From: Tindallia californiensis
GTDB taxonomy: Bacteria; Bacillota; Clostridia; Peptostreptococcales; Tindalliaceae
Direction of reading: 5' to 3'
NCBI RefSeq assembly: GCF_900107405.1
Contig: NZ_FNPV01000003.1
Location: 1 to 64,000, forward strand
DNA length: 64,000 nucleotides
Every line of letters begins with the position of its first letter. Within the stretch, counting starts at the first letter, position 1. Below, piece after piece: positions 36,532-45,762 of this stretch. Below the pieces are notes generated by a model, which was not told where the DNA came from, ran no database searches, and was given only the letters and a program-made list of their open reading frames with translations. Made by a program: the position numbers and the translations under genes.

Positions 36532-36722
36532 CAGTTACTTCGAGTTTCCTCGATTGGGACTTCTGTCACTTCTCTTCGTGACAGCACTTTAATCTTTTCT
36601 GGAGTTAAGATCGTTCCTTTTTTCATGAGCAAGAGCCCGGAATCATTGTATAAATCTTCCGAAAGCACCATTCCCACTTCACAATCTTCCAGCAAAACTT
36701 TTGATTTAATCATGATGACCAT
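36531..36722 (-). CDS. Small protein resembling the N-terminal module of HD-GYP proteins
   Basis: 63 residues from the ATG at 36722 (GGAGG 9 nt before) or 60 from the ATG at 36713 (AGGAG 9 nt before). The pattern CEVGMVLSEDLYNDSGLLLM, then KKGTILTPEKIKVL, matches the module found before many HD-GYP domains, and resembles SVLAEPVYNRQGKMIYPSGT in the HD-GYP protein at 46751-47836. No HD or GYP residues are present. It is the only gene behind a c-di-GMP-I riboswitch and before a terminator. Function unknown; a regulator or partner in c-di-GMP signalling is inference. Confidence 0.8.
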   Translation of the reverse strand: MVIMIKSKVLLEDCEVGMVLSEDLYNDSGLLLMKKGTILTPEKIKVLSRREVTEVPIEETRSN

Positions 36723-36755
36723 CTCCTTTTGCCTCCAGTGAACCAGAAAATCACA

Positions 36756-36781
36756 AAATAAAGACCCGTCCAAAACGAGTC
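36756..36781 (-). terminator. Riboswitch expression-platform terminator
   Basis: The stem GACTCG/CGGGTC (36763-36781, one G-T pair) is followed on the minus strand by TTTATTTT, between the c-di-GMP aptamer and the small gene. It would make the switch act on transcription termination. Confidence 0.65.
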
Positions 36782-36796
36782 GCCAATAAAAAACAT

Positions 36797-36880
36797 ACGG
36801 GCAACCCGACCATCCTATCAGATTTACCTGACGTAGATTCGTGGCTTTGCGTCACCGACTTTCGAACGGCTTTGCCTTTT
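36797..36880 (-). promoter_or_regulatory. Cyclic di-GMP-I (GEMM-I) riboswitch aptamer
   Basis: In order on the minus strand: AGGCAAAGCCG, the GNRA loop in TTCGAAAGTCGG, the diagnostic GACGCAAAGCCACGAA, a variable second stem, the tetraloop-receptor side GATAGGATGG, and the closing TCGGGTTGCC. These match the Vc2 aptamer element by element, including GGCAAA pairing with GGTTGCC. It precedes a terminator and a single small gene. Confidence 0.93.
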
Positions 36881-36893
36881 TCATCTTACTTGC

Positions 36894-36922
36894 ATCTTAT
36901 CATAGATCGATGCTTTTGACAA
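36894..36922 (-). promoter_or_regulatory. Sigma-A promoter for the riboswitch transcript
   Basis: TTGTCA (36922-36917), a 17-bp spacer ending in the extended TGA, then TAAGAT (36899-36894). The start would be near 36887, just before the aptamer. Confidence 0.8.
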
Positions 36923-36954
36923 TGATTTCTGATTTTTTCGTCATTACACTTCGC

Positions 36955-38238
36955 TTACATTTCTTCTTTCTGATATCGAATATCCCCATTTACCATAGTC
37001 ATGGTAACGCAGCCTCTAAGGAGCATCCCATGATAAGGGGTATTTCTTGCTTTAGAAAAAAAGGTTTCCCGGTCTACTGTCCACCACTTCTCCATGTCCA
37101 CTAAGACCAAATCAGCATCCTTGCCATCGGCTAAGCTTCCCTTATTATTTAGCCCCAGTAATTTTGCCGGTTCTGTACTCATTAGCCGAATTAACTGATG
37201 CAGCTTCAGAATTTCTTTATCTACCAGATAGGTTGCCCCCACCGCAAAGGCTGTCTCTAACCCAATAATTCCATTAGCCGATGTGATTAAATCTTCTATT
37301 TTGTCCGTCAGCAAATGAGGAGCATGATCCGTCGCAATCGCATCAACGATACCCTCTCTTAACCCTTCCTGTATCGAGATTACATCTTTTTCTGTGCGCA
37401 AAGGCGGACTCATTTTTGCCATAGATCCTTTTGTCAACACAGCTTCTTCTGTTAAAGAAAAATGATGTGGCGCTGCTTCACAGGTCACCTTAACTCCTTT
37501 TTCCTTTGCCGCTCGTATGAGTTCCACGCTTTCCCTCAAACTGACATGTTGAATATGCAAAGGTACATCAAGCTTTTCAGCCAAGTAAAGATCCCGGTGG
37601 ATCATTATCGCCTCTGCCATTGCCGGCACTCCTTGAAGTTTTAGTTTCCGAGAAATCTCTCCTTGGTTAATGCTTCTGTCAAACATCATGCTTTCGTCTT
37701 CACAATGCAGTCCTACCATCAGCCCTTCCCGGGAAGCCTCCTCCAAAGTCTTCATTAATATAGCGGCATTTGTGACTGGTCTCCCATCATCAGTGACACC
37801 GACAAATCGAGGATGACGATATAAGCTACACGCTGTCTTTTCCATACCTTCAAGGCCTTTTGTAATACTACCCATTAGCAATACGTTGCAGGGAAGGGTT
37901 TCGGTTCTTTGCAATAAATCTTTCACAGTTGTCTCTGTATCTGGAACCGGTTGAGTATTAGGCATGCATACTACAGTAGTATATCCGCCTGCTAAAGCTG
38001 CACGACAACCTGTTTCAAAGGTTTCTTTTTCTTCGCCCCCCGGCTCTCGAAAATGTACATGCATATCAATAAAACCAGGAAACAACCATTGCTGCTTTCC
38101 TTCATAAATATGGGCACCTTCCCATTCCTGCTGGTCAGTAAAGCCTAAAATCTTCCCTTCAAAGATTTTCACATTACCTTTCTGAACATTGCCATTTTCA
38201 GGGGAAAAGTATTTGATATTTTTTATTAATGTTTTCAC
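36955..38238 (-). CDS. pyrC: Dihydroorotase
   Basis: Zinc amidohydrolase closing the dihydroorotate ring in pyrimidine synthesis. It has 427 residues from the GTG at 38238, chosen because AAGGAG lies 7 nt before it; the longer frame reaches into the end of the penicillin-binding-protein gene. Class I DHOase features are FPGFIDMHVHFREPGGEEKE (metal HxH), CMPNTQPVPD, HIQHVS, CEAAPHHFSLTEEA and IATDHAPH with the catalytic Asp. It directly follows the PBP gene, with no functional link. carA-carB lie elsewhere in this window beside argF. Confidence 0.95.
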   Translation of the reverse strand: MKTLIKNIKYFSPENGNVQKGNVKIFEGKILGFTDQQEWEGAHIYEGKQQWLFPGFIDMHVHFREPGGEEKETFETGCRAALAGGYTTVVCMPNTQPVPDTETTVKDLLQRTETLPCNVLLMGSITKGLEGMEKTACSLYRHPRFVGVTDDGRPVTNAAILMKTLEEASREGLMVGLHCEDESMMFDRSINQGEISRKLKLQGVPAMAEAIMIHRDLYLAEKLDVPLHIQHVSLRESVELIRAAKEKGVKVTCEAAPHHFSLTEEAVLTKGSMAKMSPPLRTEKDVISIQEGLREGIVDAIATDHAPHLLTDKIEDLITSANGIIGLETAFAVGATYLVDKEILKLHQLIRLMSTEPAKLLGLNNKGSLADGKDADLVLVDMEKWWTVDRETFFSKARNTPYHGMLLRGCVTMTMVNGDIRYQKEEM

Positions 38239-38267
38239 CGTCATTCTCCTTTTTATTCTTTTCATTA

Positions 38268-40622
38268 TCATTCTTCTTGATGCTCCGACTCCACTTGGTT
38301 ATCGGCTTCACCCTCACTTCTATCCGTCTCCTCCTCACTTCTATCCGTTTCCTCCGGAGGGGGTGGTGGGGGTGGCGCTCGATGAACACGGCAGTATTGA
38401 TCTGGTTCTGTTCCCAGTATAAAAACTTCCTGGCGAGTACCAGAACAATGTCTATTTGCCAAAAGACCTGTCGTTGTACAAATGTTTTTTGTCACGATAT
38501 CCTGCGGTACGGCATAAGCTTTAGGCTCCCTTTCTTCGTGAATCTTCATCATCATTTGTTGCCATAACGTGGCCGCCATCCCACTACCGTCAGAAAGCGA
38601 CTCCGGCCGGTCATTTCCAACCCATAAACCAGCTGAGTAATATGGCGTATACCCTACAAACCAAGCGTCTTTTTTATCTGAAGTGGTTCCTGTTTTTCCC
38701 GCCACTGGAATCAATTCGTTTCGTGGATCTAGTTTTGCACGCGAACCGGTGCCATAGGTAATGCTATGTACCAGCATATCCGTCATAATATAAGCTGTCT
38801 GTGCCGTTATCACCCTTTCTCTATGTGGATTTCTTTCAACCAGCACAGTTCCTTTCCGATCGGTAATATGAGTAAAGGTGTAGGGCTCTGTATAGATCCC
38901 TTCATTTGCCAGCACACTAAAAGCAGCCGTCATTTCCAGTGGCGAAACACCGTGTGTCATCCCGCCTAAGGCCGTTGAAAAAGTTTCATCATGATAAACC
39001 GCTCCGTCAGAACCAGTAAATGGCTTGTCTCTTCTGACCAAAGTAGAAATTCCCAGTCTTTCAAGATAATGAAACATGATGTCATAGGCACCTTGCCGGC
39101 TCCCCCCTGTTTCGTGCAAGAGTTTCACCGTCGCTACATTACTTGACCACTGAAGAGCCTCCCTTACGGTGATATTACCAAAATACCCCTGCCGATACCA
39201 GTTTCTTGGCCAAGGTCTGTTAGGATTTTCCGGATCTAAGTAAACCGGTGCGTCATGAATCATCGATGCGGCTGTTTTTCCACGATCAATGGCCGGTGTG
39301 TAAACAGCCAGCGGTTTTATAGCCGAACCCGGCTGTCTTGGGACTAATCCACGATTTAGGACATTTCTTCCTGTTGTCATCCGTCCCCCTGAAATACCTC
39401 GAATCGCTCCGCTTTTCTGTTCGATCACTACAAAAGCACTTTGCGGCTGAATATTGCCATGACTATCTCTTAATAGGTTCCCCTCTGCATCTCGCATGGT
39501 TTCCGGGAAGGCTTCAGGATTATCAAAGGTTTCCTCTATCACTTGTTGAATACCCATATCCAGCGTACTATAAATATGAAGACCACCTGCATACAAAAAA
39601 TGTCTGGCTTCTTCCAAGCTGTATCCCCAATTCTGCAACGAGTTCAATACGTCTTGCTTCACCAGATCTGCAAAATAAGAGCTGATTTCTTCTTGCTGTT
39701 GCAAGTTTCCGGGGTTCACTATTTCCCACAAATCTTTTTCTATCGCTTGATGATATTCTTCCTTAGTAATCCAGCCAATTTCACGCATCTTAGCAAGGAC
39801 TAACCGCTGTCTGTTTAAGGCTTCTGGTTGCAGCACCATTACATAATCTTCTTCAATTTCCTGAAAAACAGTTCTATCTTCTCTTACAGTATCCTTTCGA
39901 ATGGTTCGCAGCGGTGCATATCGCGATGGATTTCTGGGAATACCGGCTAATAATGCGGCTTCTCCAAGAGTCAATTCTTGAATATCTTTTGAAAAATAGA
40001 CCTGAGAAGCGGCCTGAACCCCGTAAGCTCCAGCACCTAAATAAATGGTATTGAGATAAGCTTCCAGTATTTTTTCTTTTGAAAGCTTTTGATCCAGCTG
40101 AATTCCATAGTACATGTCCTGAATTTTTCTAGTATAGGTTTGCTCATGGCTCAAAAATAAATTTTTTGCTAATTGTTGGTTGATGGTGCTGGCACCTTGC
40201 CGACTACCTGTCTGATAGTTGGTCCATCCAGCTCCCAGAATTCTCCTGATATCAATCCCCGGGTGATTCCAAAAACGTTCATCTTCAATGGCAATAAAAG
40301 CATTTTGAACAAGGTCAGGTATCTCTTGATACTCAATGATTTCCCGGTACATGGGTGTCGCAATTTTTTCCAAAAGTTCCCATTGGTCCCCATTTTTATA
40401 ATAAATAAAGGAGCTCTCATCCAATAAATGATATAAGTTTTCTGTTTCAATCGGCTCTAAATCAGATACAATGCTATGTACAATGGCAATAGTGGTGCCA
40501 GTTACTGCCCCAAAAAGAACGAGCATTCCTAGCACCACTGTTAAAAAGAGGCGACGAAAAAAGCGAATCCATTTTCGCCTTTTATTCATATTTTTTTCCG
40601 TTCGAGGCATTTTGCTTTTCAT
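38268..40622 (-). CDS. Class A penicillin-binding protein (PBP1A type)
   Basis: Bifunctional peptidoglycan glycosyltransferase/transpeptidase. It has 784 residues: a basic cytoplasmic start, one transmembrane anchor (about 25-50), and a GT51 domain with IAIEDERFWNHPGID, GASTINQQLAKNLFLS and KILEAYLNTIYLGAGAYGVQAA. The transpeptidase has SxxK in PGSAIKPLAVY, SxN in WSSNVATVK and KTG in VAGKTGTTSDKKDAWF. The C-terminus is a Pro run followed by acidic repeats of EETDRSE. Its 3' end almost touches the pyrC start. Family assignment secure; which PBP paralogue is not. Confidence 0.95.
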   Translation of the reverse strand: MKSKMPRTEKNMNKRRKWIRFFRRLFLTVVLGMLVLFGAVTGTTIAIVHSIVSDLEPIETENLYHLLDESSFIYYKNGDQWELLEKIATPMYREIIEYQEIPDLVQNAFIAIEDERFWNHPGIDIRRILGAGWTNYQTGSRQGASTINQQLAKNLFLSHEQTYTRKIQDMYYGIQLDQKLSKEKILEAYLNTIYLGAGAYGVQAASQVYFSKDIQELTLGEAALLAGIPRNPSRYAPLRTIRKDTVREDRTVFQEIEEDYVMVLQPEALNRQRLVLAKMREIGWITKEEYHQAIEKDLWEIVNPGNLQQQEEISSYFADLVKQDVLNSLQNWGYSLEEARHFLYAGGLHIYSTLDMGIQQVIEETFDNPEAFPETMRDAEGNLLRDSHGNIQPQSAFVVIEQKSGAIRGISGGRMTTGRNVLNRGLVPRQPGSAIKPLAVYTPAIDRGKTAASMIHDAPVYLDPENPNRPWPRNWYRQGYFGNITVREALQWSSNVATVKLLHETGGSRQGAYDIMFHYLERLGISTLVRRDKPFTGSDGAVYHDETFSTALGGMTHGVSPLEMTAAFSVLANEGIYTEPYTFTHITDRKGTVLVERNPHRERVITAQTAYIMTDMLVHSITYGTGSRAKLDPRNELIPVAGKTGTTSDKKDAWFVGYTPYYSAGLWVGNDRPESLSDGSGMAATLWQQMMMKIHEEREPKAYAVPQDIVTKNICTTTGLLANRHCSGTRQEVFILGTEPDQYCRVHRAPPPPPPPEETDRSEEETDRSEGEADNQVESEHQEE
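38290..38360 (-). repeat. Short tandem repeat in the PBP gene tail
   Basis: The block encoding EETDRSEEETDRSE is a direct repeat of about 21 bp, followed upstream by a G/C-rich stretch encoding consecutive prolines. It is likely length-variable between strains. Confidence 0.7.
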
Positions 40623-40732
40623 ATCAGAACCTCACCAGTTTCTATCTACTAGTTACTGATACTATTGTAAAAGATAAATCACTATGTTGCAATCATCAGT
40701 TCTTTAATCAAGCTAATCCCTTTATCATTACT

Positions 40733-42169
40733 CTAGTCCTGTAGTAGGTTTTCAAGCATTTCTTTCGCTACCTTAGGGTTTGCCTGTCCTTTTGTTGCCT
40801 TCATTACCTGCCCCATTAAATAGCCGACAGCCTGTTTCTTGCCATTTTTGAAGTCTTGAACAGACTCCGGATTTTCTTTAAGCACTTTTTCAGTTATTGT
40901 TTGAAGCTCTTCTATGTTGCTGATTTGTTTCAACCCTTTTTCTTCAATAATGAGGTGAGCTTCTTTTCCTGTTTCAACCATCTCATCAAAAACGTCTCTT
41001 CCAGCCGTGCTACTAATACTTCCCTTTTGAATGATCTGAATTAACTCTGCCAAATCTCCAGGTTTTAAGGGCTGATTTTCGGCTGACAATTCTTTCTCTT
41101 TCAGCATACGAAGAAGATCTCCAAGAACCCAGTTAGCCGCTACTTTAGGATCAGCACCTGCTTTCACCACTTCTTCATAAAATTCGCTTAATGCTTTTTC
41201 GCTTACCAAAATGTTAACTTCTTTTTCTGTTAATCCATAGGATTTGGTAAATCTTTCTGCCTTTTCAGCCGGTAATTCCGGTAATTGTTTTTCAATGCCT
41301 CTTATTAGATTTTCTTCAATAAAAATAGGCTTTACATCCGGTTCCGGAAAATATCGATAATCATGAGCATCTTCTTTGGTTCGCATAGAAATAGTTCTAC
41401 CTTTTGCCGCATCCCATCTTCGGGTTTCTTGAACAATTTTATGCCCTTCGTTGAAGCTATATAATTCCAATTGTCTTTTTTCTTCTTTTTCTAAGGCTTT
41501 TTGCAGCTCTTTGAATGAGTTGATGTTTTTCAGCTCCACCTTAGGGTTAAAATGTTCCTGCCCATATGGTCTGACTGAAATATTGCCATCGCAACGTAGA
41601 GAACCTTGTTCCATTCGACAATCAGAAACACCTGCGTATTGTAAGATAGAACGAACCGCCTTCAGGTAAGAAACCGCCTCTTCTGGGGAACGCATGTCTG
41701 CTTCCGAAACAATTTCTATCAAAGGAACGCCTACCCGATTATAATCAATATATGACACTGGTTCATCTTCATCATGTAGCAATTTCCCAGCATCTTCCTC
41801 TATATGAATATGGTGAATGCTAACTTTTTTCTTTCCTTTTTTTCCTTCTATATCTACAAACCCACCTGTGCATATGGGCATGTCATGTTGGGAAATTTGG
41901 TAGGCTTTAGGCGAATCAGGATAAAAGTAATTTTTCCGATCCATTTTGTTGACGGTTTCAATTTTACAGCCCAACGCTAATCCAGCTTTGACTGCCATTG
42001 CTACCACTGCCTCATTTAAGACAGGCAAAGCGCCTGGCAGGCCCAAACAAACAGGACATGTGTTTTGATTAGGAGGAGATCCAAAAGTAGTGGGGCAATG
42101 GCAAAAAATCTTTGTTTTTGTATCTAATTCCACATGAATCTCCAGCCCTATGATCGTTTCCCAGTTCAT
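40733..42169 (-). CDS. gatB: Asp-tRNA(Asn)/Glu-tRNA(Gln) amidotransferase subunit B
   Basis: tRNA-binding and kinase subunit of GatCAB. 478 residues, the standard length, with the GatB start WETIIGLEIHVELDTKTKIFC, zinc-type cysteines (FCHCPTTFGSPPNQNTCPVCLGLPG), KMDRKNYFYPDSPKAYQISQ and HIHIEEDAGKLLHD in the cradle domain, and a C-terminal YqeY-like tail (VGYLMGQVMKATKGQANP). It overlaps gatA by four bases (ATGA), with AAAGGAGG inside gatA. Last gene of the T-box-controlled operon. Confidence 0.97.
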   Translation of the reverse strand: MNWETIIGLEIHVELDTKTKIFCHCPTTFGSPPNQNTCPVCLGLPGALPVLNEAVVAMAVKAGLALGCKIETVNKMDRKNYFYPDSPKAYQISQHDMPICTGGFVDIEGKKGKKKVSIHHIHIEEDAGKLLHDEDEPVSYIDYNRVGVPLIEIVSEADMRSPEEAVSYLKAVRSILQYAGVSDCRMEQGSLRCDGNISVRPYGQEHFNPKVELKNINSFKELQKALEKEEKRQLELYSFNEGHKIVQETRRWDAAKGRTISMRTKEDAHDYRYFPEPDVKPIFIEENLIRGIEKQLPELPAEKAERFTKSYGLTEKEVNILVSEKALSEFYEEVVKAGADPKVAANWVLGDLLRMLKEKELSAENQPLKPGDLAELIQIIQKGSISSTAGRDVFDEMVETGKEAHLIIEEKGLKQISNIEELQTITEKVLKENPESVQDFKNGKKQAVGYLMGQVMKATKGQANPKVAKEMLENLLQD

Positions 42170-43644
42170 TTTAATCCTCCTTTCACCATATTACTTTTTA
42201 AGTCTAACTGTAAACTTTTTTCAAGTTGATAGGCTATTTGAAACAATCTTTTTTCTTCAAAATGATTTCCTATCAGTTGCATGCCTACAGGCAAACCCGC
42301 TTCTGTAAACCCACCTGGTAATGAAATAGCCGGCAACCCAGACATGTTTACATCCACTGTATAAACATCTCCCAAATACATGGCTAAAGGATCATCCATT
42401 TTTTCGCCTTGTCTAAAAGGCAAATAAGGAGATACCGGACCTAGCACAGCATCATATTTTTCAAATATTCGGGAATACTGTTCTCTTATTTTGCACCTAA
42501 TTTTTTGTGCCTTCTGGTAATAAGCATCATAATATCCCGAAGAAAGCGCATAAGTTCCAAGCATAATCCTTCTTTTCACCTCTTGCCCAAACCCTTCTGA
42601 CCGACTATAGACCATTAAATCTTCAATATTTTCCATTCTATCTGTTCGGTGACCATATCGAATACCGTCAAATCTTGCTAAATTTGAACTAGCTTCTGCA
42701 GAAGAAATCATATAGTAGGCAGATAGTCCTACGGATGAGTGTGGCAAGGAAACTTTTTCCACAACAGCACCCAGAGAAGTAAGTTCTCTAACGGTATTTT
42801 CTAACACCTTATTGATCTCCTTATCTAATCCTTCTTGCTGGTACTCAACAGGCAGTGCAACCTTAACTCCTTTTAAAGACTGATGTAAGCCTTCTGTATA
42901 AGATCCAGCAAGATCGATTTTACGACTGGTAGAATCCTTCTGGTCAAAACCAGCAATAACATCTAGGGCTATCGCACAATCTTCAACGTTTTTTGTCATA
43001 GGACCAATCTGATCAAGGGAAGAGGCAAAAGCAATGAGTCCGTATCGAGATACCAGCCCGTAACTTGGCTTTATCCCCACTACTCCACAAAAGGCAGCGG
43101 GTTGACGAATCGATCCTCCCGTATCAGATCCTAAGGCCAGAGGTACTGTTTCAGCCGCAACGGCGGCGGCCGATCCACCCGAAGACCCACCCGGAACCCG
43201 ATCCAAATCCCATGGATTCCGAGTTGTTTGAAAAACAGAGCTTTCAGTAGAGGATCCCATTGCAAACTCATCTAAATTTGTCTTACCAATCATAATACCG
43301 TCTGCCTCATAAATCTTTTGAACCACCGTTGCGTTATAAGGCGGAATAAAGTTTTCCAACATTTTAGAGGCACAGGTAGTTGGAATTCCTTCTGTACAAA
43401 TATTGTCTTTCACAGCCAAAGGCACTCCAGCCAGTGCACCGGTTTTTTCACCACGAGCTCTTTTCTCGTCGATTTTTATAGCCTGCTCCATAGCTGTTTC
43501 TTTCTGTAAGCAAAGATACGCTTTCACTTGATCCTCTGTTTTTTCTATTCTCTTAAATGTTTCTTCTACCAACTCTTTTGCCGATGCTTCTCCTTTTATC
43601 CATAAATCACGTTGATTTTTTAAGCTTTGCATGTCGATTGTCAT
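42166..43644 (-). CDS. gatA: Asp-tRNA(Asn)/Glu-tRNA(Gln) amidotransferase subunit A
   Basis: Amidase subunit that releases ammonia from glutamine for the transamidation. It has 492 residues from the ATG at 43644 (AAAGGAGG 6 nt before); 17 more codons are open upstream into gatC. The amidase-signature catalytic Ser-cisSer-Lys triad is seen as Lys in LAVKDNIC, cis-Ser in [14 protein letters not shown] and the nucleophile Ser in [12 protein letters not shown]. The gene stands between gatC and gatB in the usual C-A-B order. Confidence 0.97.
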   Translation of the reverse strand: MTIDMQSLKNQRDLWIKGEASAKELVEETFKRIEKTEDQVKAYLCLQKETAMEQAIKIDEKRARGEKTGALAGVPLAVKDNICTEGIPTTCASKMLENFIPPYNATVVQKIYEADGIMIGKTNLDEFAMGSSTESSVFQTTRNPWDLDRVPGGSSGGSAAAVAAETVPLALGSDTGGSIRQPAAFCGVVGIKPSYGLVSRYGLIAFASSLDQIGPMTKNVEDCAIALDVIAGFDQKDSTSRKIDLAGSYTEGLHQSLKGVKVALPVEYQQEGLDKEINKVLENTVRELTSLGAVVEKVSLPHSSVGLSAYYMISSAEASSNLARFDGIRYGHRTDRMENIEDLMVYSRSEGFGQEVKRRIMLGTYALSSGYYDAYYQKAQKIRCKIREQYSRIFEKYDAVLGPVSPYLPFRQGEKMDDPLAMYLGDVYTVDVNMSGLPAISLPGGFTEAGLPVGMQLIGNHFEEKRLFQIAYQLEKSLQLDLKSNMVKGGLK

Positions 43645-43660
43645 AGTAACCTCCTTTGAC

Positions 43661-43948
43661 TTAATCCAAAATCTTAGGCACCCGAATAAGTCCATCTTTC
43701 AGATCTTTTGTGTTTTGGTACAATTTTTTCTGATCCTCAAATAAGCTTGGTTCATCTTTTCTTAATATGGTTGATGGTTGATGCTGAAAAATATCTTCCT
43801 TCGTATCTTCTACAGTAAAATTCGCAATCACTTCAAAGTGTTCCAAAATATTATCAAATTCACGACTATACTGTTCCACTTCCTCTTCACTTAAATCCAA
43901 TTTTGCCAATTTAGCAATATAAGCCACTTCTTCCGGTTTCATCTTCAT
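43661..43948 (-). CDS. gatC: Asp-tRNA(Asn)/Glu-tRNA(Gln) amidotransferase subunit C
   Basis: Small subunit that wraps between GatA and GatB and stabilises them. At 95 residues it has the family pattern EEVAYIAKLAKLDLSEEEVE at residues 6-25 and the late LRKDEP segment. It starts 12 bp after the AspRS gene, giving aspS2-gatC-gatA-gatB as one transcript. Confidence 0.96.
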   Translation of the reverse strand: MKMKPEEVAYIAKLAKLDLSEEEVEQYSREFDNILEHFEVIANFTVEDTKEDIFQHQPSTILRKDEPSLFEDQKKLYQNTKDLKDGLIRVPKILD

Positions 43949-43960
43949 TCTTTCGCCTCC

Positions 43961-45247
43961 TTAAGGTGTGATTCTTTTCATATCTCTTGGCAATAAAGTT
44001 GCTTCCCGTATATTTTCCAGTTGGCAGAATTTCATGGTCAAACGCTCTAGTCCTATTGCAAATCCTCCGTGAGGTGGCATTCCATATCGAAAGGTTTCCA
44101 GGTAAAAATCAAAATCTTCCGGCTTTAATCCAAAGGTCAGCATATTTTCTTTAAGCTGATCATAGTTATGAATTCGTTGCCCACCCGTGGTAATTTCCAA
44201 TCCTTTGAAAATAAGGTCAAAACTTCTGGTCAGAGAAGGTTCTTCTTCAAACGGCATGGTGTAAACCGGCCTTTTGCTTACCGGATACCGAGTCAAGAAA
44301 ACAAATTCACTGTTATATTTTTCTTTAACATAGGCTGAAAAGAGCACTTCTCCTTCTGCATCTAAGTTGCCTGCTGGCGATTTTTTGTCGTACTCTCTCA
44401 GCAATATTTCTCTTGCTTCTTCCAGCTCTATACGAGGTATTTTTTGAATCTCCGGTAATGATACCCCAAGAAGCTCCAGTTCTTTTTTACACTTTTGGTT
44501 CAAATGCTGAATCATATGCTTTAGTAAACTCTCTTCCAAGTCCATAATATCGTTCTCATCTTCGATAAACCCTAGTTCTACATCCAGGCTAACATATTCA
44601 TTCAAATGCCGCCATGTATTATGAAGCTCTGAACGGTAGGCATGACCTATTTCAAAAACCTTTTCAAATCCAGCACCTACCATCATTTGCTTGTAGAACT
44701 GAGGGCTCTGTGCTAAAAATGCCCGTGAATCAAAGTATTTCACTGTAAACATTTCTGATCCACCTTCGGTGCCTGAAGAAATAATTTTTGGAGTGTGTAT
44801 TTCTGAAAACATCTCGCCCCTTAAATACTCTCGAAAAGCCGTTACAATTTCTTCCTGAATGATAAATGGTGCCCGAATTTGGGGATTTCTCAAACTGATC
44901 GTTCGGTGGTTCAGTTGTGTTTCCAAATGAGTTTTTTCATTCCGGTTTACAGAAAACGGCAATTTGTCATAATGTGCCTCACCCACTACTTTATGCTGTT
45001 CTACATTAATTTCCAGTCCGTTCACCGCTTTTGTGTTTTCCGAGACAGTCCCTTTCACTTCCAAAGCCATCTCAAGCCTTAGTCCCTCTTTTTGTTTTTC
45101 ATCTAATACCAATTGTACCAGGCCAGTTTTGTCCCGTAATGTGACAAAGGCAATTCGTCCCAAATCATGAATTTTGTGAACCCACCCCTTCACTTCTACC
45201 TCTTTTCCTAAACTCTGCCCTATCTCCTTTACATAACTTCTGCCCAT
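43961..45247 (-). CDS. aspS2: Archaeal-type aspartyl-tRNA synthetase (AspRS2), acting on tRNA(Asn)
   Basis: 428 residues, much shorter than the bacterial AspRS of about 590 and without its GAD insertion. An N-terminal OB fold (VKGWVHKIHDLGRIAFVTLRDKTG) leads into a class II core: IHTPKIISSGTEGGSEMF, FLAQSPQFYKQMMV, motif 2 GHAYRSELHNTWRHLNEY, and motif 3 GFAIGLERLTMKF. AsnRS is related but lacks this full archaeal AspRS signature, and the gene is fused in an operon with gatCAB. Together with the T-box AAC specifier, this argues it makes Asp-tRNA(Asn) for amidation to Asn-tRNA(Asn). A normal AspRS is expected elsewhere. Confidence 0.88.
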   Translation of the reverse strand: MGRSYVKEIGQSLGKEVEVKGWVHKIHDLGRIAFVTLRDKTGLVQLVLDEKQKEGLRLEMALEVKGTVSENTKAVNGLEINVEQHKVVGEAHYDKLPFSVNRNEKTHLETQLNHRTISLRNPQIRAPFIIQEEIVTAFREYLRGEMFSEIHTPKIISSGTEGGSEMFTVKYFDSRAFLAQSPQFYKQMMVGAGFEKVFEIGHAYRSELHNTWRHLNEYVSLDVELGFIEDENDIMDLEESLLKHMIQHLNQKCKKELELLGVSLPEIQKIPRIELEEAREILLREYDKKSPAGNLDAEGEVLFSAYVKEKYNSEFVFLTRYPVSKRPVYTMPFEEEPSLTRSFDLIFKGLEITTGGQRIHNYDQLKENMLTFGLKPEDFDFYLETFRYGMPPHGGFAIGLERLTMKFCQLENIREATLLPRDMKRITP

Positions 45248-45382
45248 TCTTATTCTCCTTTCATCTTCGCTGACAAAACAAAGATGCTTCGCATCTGTTG
45301 TAATTGAAAATTAATAATTGATAATGAATCATTAGGTTCATATGACCCTTTGATGCTTGTTCCCTTTCCTACAACAAAACAA

Positions 45383-45695
45383 AAAACCCGTCCACTGCTC
45401 AGCGTAAAATACACTGATACAGGGACGGGTACTATTCCGCGGTGCCACCCTTATTAGTCTTAAATCAGACTCTCTCAATTAAACATACGGAAAACCAACG
45501 CTTTCGATATGCACTCCCATTATCGGTGGAGAACCGTCCGAGTCTACTAGATAAAAAAATAATCTTTACCGTTCGGTCGGATGCTCCCGGGTGTTCTTCT
45601 ATTCATCTTACCTGCCGGACTCTCACCATCACCAGCTCGCTTAAAGGCTTTAACAAATATACTCTCCCGTTCCTCACATCAATTTTCTTGATTTT
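45383..45695 (-). promoter_or_regulatory. T-box leader of the aspS2-gatCAB operon
   Basis: The minus strand has a long structured leader with a stem-I AGCTGGTGATGG-GAGAG segment, a candidate specifier AAC (45595-45593, in AGAACACCC), the invariant T-box antiterminator AGGGTGGCACCGCGG (about 45452-45437), and then a terminator with arms CCCGTCC/GGACGGG and six T residues (about 45382-45430). AAC is an asparagine codon, so uncharged tRNA(Asn) would turn the operon on. Confidence 0.93.
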
Positions 45696-45700
45696 TACCT

Positions 45701-45728
45701 ATTATATCATCTTCTTACAACTTTGCAA
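45701..45728 (-). promoter_or_regulatory. Sigma-A promoter of the T-box operon
   Basis: TTGCAA (45728-45723), a 16-bp spacer and a perfect TATAAT (45706-45701) on the minus strand, immediately before the T-box leader. Confidence 0.8.
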
Positions 45729-45762
45729 GACTATTTTGATTAATTATTATTTCTTTACCTGA

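Noticed and set aside
38290-38400. Repeats in the PBP gene considered as a CRISPR or satellite array
   Set aside because: Only two short in-frame copies encoding an acidic tail; no spacers and no array structure. No CRISPR array, insertion sequence, tRNA gene or prophage gene was seen anywhere in the window.
45442-45762. A 106-codon open frame on the plus strand
   Set aside because: It runs antisense through the T-box leader and its promoter; the conserved RNA elements explain the sequence and the product is not protein-like.
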